NCBI RefSeq assembly: GCF_019320115.1
Contig: NC_089585.1
Span: 145,655,769 to 145,719,768, forward strand
Reading direction: 5' to 3'
DNA: 64,000 nucleotides
DNA from: Miscanthus floridulus
Lineage: Eukaryota > Streptophyta > Magnoliopsida > Poales > Poaceae
This document shows, piece after piece, positions 59,125-64,000 of the stretch. How positions within the stretch are numbered: the stretch's first letter is position 1; every line of letters begins with the position of its first letter. The notes under the pieces were generated by a model that was given only the letters and a program-made list of their open reading frames with translations, was not told the origin of the DNA and ran no database searches. The translations under genes were made by a program, and so were the position numbers.

Positions 59125-60287
59125 CACTACTGCAAAAAAACTTTTTGGAGGTAGGCCTTTTGGATTAATGGAGGCGGGCAACGCAACCACCTCCAACCAA
59201 AGGTCACGGTTAATCCGTGGCCTACGAAGGAAGTTGCTTCGACCGCCTCGGTTAATCCTTGAACGGAGGCGGACGTCTTATGGTGCCCGCCTCCGTTAAT
59301 CGATTTTTTTTAAAAAAAAAGCCCGAACGAGCTCACTGTCGAGCCCAATCGAGCCCGTCGTCGTCGCGTCCACGCTGCCGCATCCAGCTTGAGGTTCCCG
59401 CCATCGGATCAGGACCCGCCGTCGCCGGAGAAGGATTGGCCGGCTCCAGATCTACAAAGAGGAGATAGGGAAGAGTGAGGGGCGAGAGAGAGGGAGATGG
59501 GGGAGAGCTGACCTACCTGCACCGTCGTTGCGGACCCGTGCCTCACAACCCCGCGCCACCGCACGTTGCGCGTCGCCCGGCCCTGCGGATCCTCGGCACT
59601 GCACCACCACGCGCCGCCTCGCGTTGTCGCGCCAACGTGGCCCCACGCCACCCTGCGCCACCGCGCGCCGCACGAACGCACCGCCCAGCCGCTCGTCGTC
59701 GCCCGCAAGAAGTGAGGGACAAGAGAGGAGGAACCGGCAGAGGGAGGTGCGCCGGGTGAGAGAGACCGGAGGGAGGGAGGCGCTCTCATGTGTCTTTTGT
59801 TGCCAGAGAGAGAGAGATGGAGAGTGGCGCCTGGGACTGGCTCACTGGGAGGGTGAGTGGGAGTGGTAGCCGGTTAGGGTTTTCTGTCGAGTTATATACT
59901 CGACAGTGGTTATTGGGCCTAGAAATCGCAGCGAGCTGAGCTAGAATTTCGGAGGCGGGCCTTATAAAATAACGCCTCGGGAAATAGATTTACGGAGGTG
60001 GTTTTCTTAAGACGTCCGCCTCCATAAATGTACCGTTTTTGGAGGCGGTTGTTTTAAAATGACCGCCTCCGTAAGTTCATTTTTGGAGACGAGCACTTTC
60101 CGACCGCCTCGGTAAATAAAGCGACCGCCTCGGTTGATCGATTTTGCAAGGCGATCAATTTTTGGTGCCTCGGTAAATAAAATGACCGCCTCAGTTAATC
60201 GCCAGGCATTAGCCGAGACGGTTGGATTTTGGAAACACCTCGGTTAATGTTTGGATAGTGCCTCACAAAATTATTTATGTAGTAGTG
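59125..60287. mobile_element. non-autonomous CACTA element (1163 bp)
   Basis: Begins CACTACTGCAAAAAAACTTT and ends ...AATTATTTATGTAGTAGTG (CACTACTACATAAATAATT on the other strand), flanked by a 3-bp ATA duplication (59122-59124 and 60288-60290). Many subterminal CCGCCTC(G/C)GTTAAT copies lie on both sides. The middle (59340-59860) is GC-rich with chance ORFs. No transposase. Confidence 0.9.
59884..59906. repeat. hairpin CTGTCGAGT-TATAT-ACTCGACAG
   Basis: Perfect 9-bp arms around a 5-bp TATAT loop, inside the CACTA element, just before its right subterminal repeats. Confidence 0.85.
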
Positions 60288-61107
60288 ATAAGATAGAGAA
60301 GAATCAGGTTGGTATTGATTTTACGTCTCTTTATCTGGCCACAAAGATGTAACACCTACTAGTGGAAGGGGCGCGCCCTCGCGTGCCACATCAATCGGTT
60401 AATGATCTGAGAAAAAGTCGCATGGATAGAAGAAGGGATGGACACCACACCGAGTAATAAAATAGGTACGCATAATTTACATACATAGCTATTACACATA
60501 GGATGGCACATCTAGGTTCTTCATAGTGATTTTTTTTATTTTTAACACCTTTTGTAAACTAATTTTAAATCTAATACTATTTTTTTTTCTAAAACTAACA
60601 CTTTTGGCCGCACCTATTGCCATGGCGTGGTGAAACGCCTGTGACGCGCCATGCATGGTGGCGCGGCGGGAGGATGACGTGGCATCATCATGGCAGGGTC
60701 TGCCACGCCACCCATCTTGGCGCGGTTGTGACGCGCTAGAGCAGGTGGTGCGGTAAGGCCCAGTAAAAGCCCGCGACGCCCCCACTGTGCCCGCCCTCGC
60801 CCTCGACCCCGGCGCACTCCGCCACCGCCTGTGCCACCGCCATTGGCTCCGTCCAGCGTCGCTGTCGCCAGGGGCCGCCGCCCGGCAGCCGACCGCCAGG
60901 CGCCGCTGCCTCGCCTGTGCCAAGCGCCACCGCCTAGCCAGTGTTGGGGTGCTAGTGCCGCCGATCGGCGAGGCCGCCAGCGGCCATCTCCTTCGGCTTG
61001 GGTGACCCCAAAAGGTCCCCGCTCATATCAAGGTAGCTCCCTCTCTTGATTTCTTGTTATTATGAATGTTATTTTAGTTAGGGTTAGTGATTTAGGATAG
61101 TTAGGTT
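60288..61107. other. non-coding stretch
   Basis: A GC-rich part at 60600-61020 has chance ORFs on both strands. It could be the 5' flank or promoter of the degraded PMD gene. Nothing definite. Confidence 0.4.
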
Positions 61108-61281
61108 CAGTGGCAGAGCCAAGATGAGCACCTCGGGGGGGGGGGGCTAATCAATAGAGATTTAGAACAAATGTCGAAGATTAATGGTGAAATCACGTTT
61201 TTTCTACAGTAAATACAAAGCAAAATCACTCTCACGGGGGGGGGGGGCTGCAGCCCCCCTAACCCCCTGGATCCGCCAATG
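61108..61281. mobile_element. hAT-type MITE (174 bp)
   Basis: Ends CAGTGGCAGAGCCA and TGGATCCGCCAATG, flanked by a perfect 8-bp GTTAGGTT duplication (61100-61107 and 61282-61289). Holds G runs at 61135-61147 and 61237-61248. Confidence 0.88.
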
Positions 61282-61724
61282 GTTAGGTTAGTGAATTTGT
61301 TTATTTAGGTAGGTAGTTTTTAGGGTTTAGGTTGTGTGTTGTAGTATAGTTAATTTTTGGTTAGGTAGTTAGGGTTTAGGTCACTGTTAGTTAGAACTTT
61401 GGGTTTAGGGATTGATTAGGTATTTATTATTTAGTTAGTTTATAGTAGTAAAGGTTGTCAGTATAGATACTAGTTTTCAAGTGTCGGTACTTAGTAGTGC
61501 GTGATACGACGATTTGGATGACTTGATGAAGTTTCGTCAAATGCTTATTTTTCTAGTGAAATTGTTTAATATATCAGTTAATGTTACTTTGAACATATAC
61601 ATGTGCTTTCATATTCTGTTCGTATTGCATAACAAGTAGTTCAAATTTTGCAATGCTACATAATGTTAATTTGAATATTGTTAATTTGAATACTCTAACC
61701 CTTTGTTTATCAATTTATAACAGG

Positions 61725-64000
61725 ATGGCCCCTCCCACGCAGCACCAGTTGTACCCCCTTCTTGAGGTGGAGTACGACGACCCACACCGAGCACACTTCT
61801 TAATTAACACCGACGCAGAGGTGCCCTTGCCTCCTTTGAGGCCCCGCACGCACACCAGGGCGCACCAGTGGGACGAGCGTTATGCGCCGTACATACGGCG
61901 TGTTGGCTTTCTCAAGCTTGTCCGTGTTGTCAACTACAGTCTTCCGTCCCTTGACCCAGCACTACTTATTGCAGTTGTAGACAAGTGCGAGTGCCTTCAT
62001 TGTACGTAAATATTCTTATAACAAATTTGAGGTAACTAACAGTTGTTCTATTCTTATAACAGGTGGATGCCTGAGACCCACATGTTCCACCTACCTTGCG
62101 GCAAGATGACCTTGACCATGCAGGACGTGAAGGCTATCATTGGCCTTCGGTTGGGGGGACTTCCAGTGACAGGTATAGTTGACAACGATCACTGGAGGGA
62201 GCTGGTGGCTTAGTTCACTGGCTTTCTTCCACCGGACGACGAGGTTTCCTAGAAAAATAAGTGAGCAATTCAAGCATATTTAATACTTGCATTGCTTTCC
62301 TGCAGCCATCGGGTCTCATTTTCTTTGGTGAATTTTAGGAAAAGTTCTGGTGTTTCGTCGTCGTGGATCACAGAGTGCTTTGATTACTTAGACCCATAGG
62401 CTGATGAGCCTCAGATCGACAGGTTCGCTAGAGTGTGGCTCTGGCACTTCCTTGGTGCTTTCCTATTCCTAGACGCCTCGGGCAACACCATCAAATGGAT
62501 CTTTCTTGACATACTACACCAACCGTGGGATAATATAGCGGCGTACAAGTGGGGCAGCGCAATCCTGGCATGGACATATCGATAGCTATGCGTTGCCTGC
62601 CGTTGCACCTCAGGGTATGCGAACCTTGGGGGTTGCTCCTACCTACTCCAGGTTTGGTGTTGAGAACGATGGCCCGTTAGGAGGCCCCTTGTTACTGGTT
62701 TCCCTGTAAGTACTTCGGTTCACTATATTCTTCGAGGCAGTTACATATAATGAAATTATTAATGGCTAATTCATTATCGTGTTTAATGCAGCATTGGAAC
62801 GGGCAGGATACACTGCCTACAACTCTGTATATCTGAACGCAAGCAGAGTTAGTTAGAGGGAATGTGAGGCGCAAGTACAGGGAGTACACGGACTGTCTCG
62901 ACGTCCTGACACAGCACCAGGTTACGCTCTCTTTACTATCATACACATGTCTTGTTCGATGTACACTATATCACAAACTAACTCAATTACGAAATGTTCA
63001 GGTGTATTGGTGTCCTTGTGATGCTCCGGAGCTCTAGGACTATCTGAGTCCTATAACTAGGGATGAGTCAGACGAGTGTCGCTGCAATGTCCCTCTTATT
63101 TTCTTCCACATGGTCGAGATTCACTTGTCCATCAAGGTTTGCAGGCAGTTTGAAAGAATGATAGGCTACCCACCACCACTTTACTCCACCAACCAAGAAT
63201 TGCACGGGTGCGTTATCGATTAATGACAAAGCTACAATTTAGAGGTTTATATGGTACAACTAATAATCATTTTGTTGTAGGTATGACCATAGGAAGAGGT
63301 ACAAGACCAAGGATTGGTGTGTGACACACAACGCGTACATCCAGTTGTGGTAGACCAAGGACCGGCAGTCGGTCAATGCGGGTCCCCCACACGACCAGCA
63401 CACCTTCAACGAGTACCTGTGGTGGCTTCACAGGTCTACGAGGACACATATCAAGCCCCCGTACACTGAGGAGGTGATTGACGAGGATGACGAGGAAGAT
63501 GTGATCGAAGATGTATACGACGTTGCCACTAGGGACGACACATAACTACAGAGAGCCCCACTTCAAAGATACGTGGTAAGATACTCGAATGGTACAATTT
63601 GTTATCCATTTGGTATTAAGTATGTGTACTAAAACTGTCCAACCGTGTTTCTGTACCCAGGCGACACAATTGTCAAGGTCGTCCAACGAAGCAGCGTTTT
63701 GGCTTCACGAGTCTAGAGGGCAGGGGCCAGGCATTCTCGAGGCTTTTGTGGAGGTAAACATAAACTTGTTCTTTCTGAAAATATTTCTTTAGTGTATATG
63801 TGTTTGAGAAATGCACTAACTTTAACATCTATTCATGCAGAAGGTGAAGCGGAGATGCAGGAAGCTAGCTTAGAAGTTGAGCTGCATGGACACTCCTTGG
63901 GTGGAACCCGATTACCAGGCGCGGTAGGGTGCCACGTCTTCTAGCTCTTTGAGGACACCAGCCGGCTCTTCTCAGCTGGTGACAGGTGCCGCTTTCGCTG
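61725..64000 (+). pseudogene. plant mobile domain (PMD) protein gene, degraded, cut at right edge
   Basis: A spliced gene resembling the PMD / serine-threonine phosphatase 7 long-form-homolog (MAIN-like) family, whose domain is shared with some MULE and gypsy elements. Exon 1 from the ATG at 61725 to 61984 (donor GT at 61985) joins 62063 (after AG) to give KWMPETHMFHLPCGKMTLTM and DVKAIIGLRLGGLPVTG. Later pieces include FARVWLWHFLGAFLFLDASG (62430), YREYTDCLDVLTQHQ (62875), FFHMVEIHLSIKVCRQFERM (63102) and FNEYLWWLHRS (63408), then an acidic tail. TAG stops at 62211, 62250, 62398, 63035 and 63351 fall where Gln or Trp is expected. An acceptor-like AG just before the ATG suggests a lost upstream exon. 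Confidence 0.75.

Noticed and set aside
59409..59869. ORFs of 94-126 codons in the CACTA element
   Set aside because: GC-rich core, open in several frames, without transposase motifs.
60492..61049. ORFs on both strands before the PMD gene
   Set aside because: Composition-driven; no domain and no splice logic linking them to the PMD exons.

Overview
This window looks like a chromosome segment from a grass, most likely a panicoid such as a sorghum, sugarcane or Miscanthus relative. I infer this from nested Ty3/gypsy and Ty1/copia LTR retrotransposons, many Tourist, Stowaway, hAT and CACTA-type miniature elements, very GC-rich third codon positions in the real genes, and an ALOG-domain gene of grass type. 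No ribosomal or tRNA gene, CRISPR array or prokaryotic signal was seen.

Layout. 1-6800: minus-strand Ty3/gypsy element (integrase, RNase H, RT, protease, gag, PBS, one LTR) that runs off the left edge and abuts a Tekay-type LTR. 6801-10167: that plus-strand Tekay/Del-type LTR. 10168-11541: a copia-type LTR. 11920-12272: a Tourist-like MITE. 12383-17914: a tandem cluster of cinnamoyl-CoA-reductase-like (SDR108E) genes, with one complete six-exon gene, one broken two-exon fragment and one copy with frameshifts in exon 5. 18220-18600: nested MITEs. About 19000-29758: a minus-strand nest of three incomplete gypsy elements (A in B, B in a Tekay-type element). 29759-39319: a minus-strand SIRE/Maximus-type copia element with an extra 3' ORF and its 5' LTR.

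40772-43166 is a Mutator-like element with terminal inverted repeats of about 162 bp. It carries a large piece of a 3-ketoacyl-CoA synthase (KCS) gene plus short pieces that resemble an NPF/PTR transporter and a receptor-like kinase, i.e. a Pack-MULE. 43780-47930 is repeat-rich and non-coding. 50609-51226 (minus) is an intact ALOG/G1-like transcription factor gene, with a fairly TE-poor flank at about 47.9-51.6 kb. 52.0-61.3 kb is dense in non-autonomous DNA elements with identifiable target-site duplications (TSDs). 61725-64000 holds a decayed plant-mobile-domain (PMD) gene that runs off the right edge.

Only two genes look fully intact: the first CCR-like gene (326 aa) and the ALOG gene (205 aa). 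The most unusual structures are the multi-gene Pack-MULE with its near-complete KCS catalytic domain, the GC-AG intron shared by the CCR-like paralogs, a hAT element that amplified its own terminus into a 31-bp minisatellite, and a strong pattern of TAG stops where CAG or TGG codons are expected in TE-derived genes. That pattern fits deamination of methylated CHG sites.
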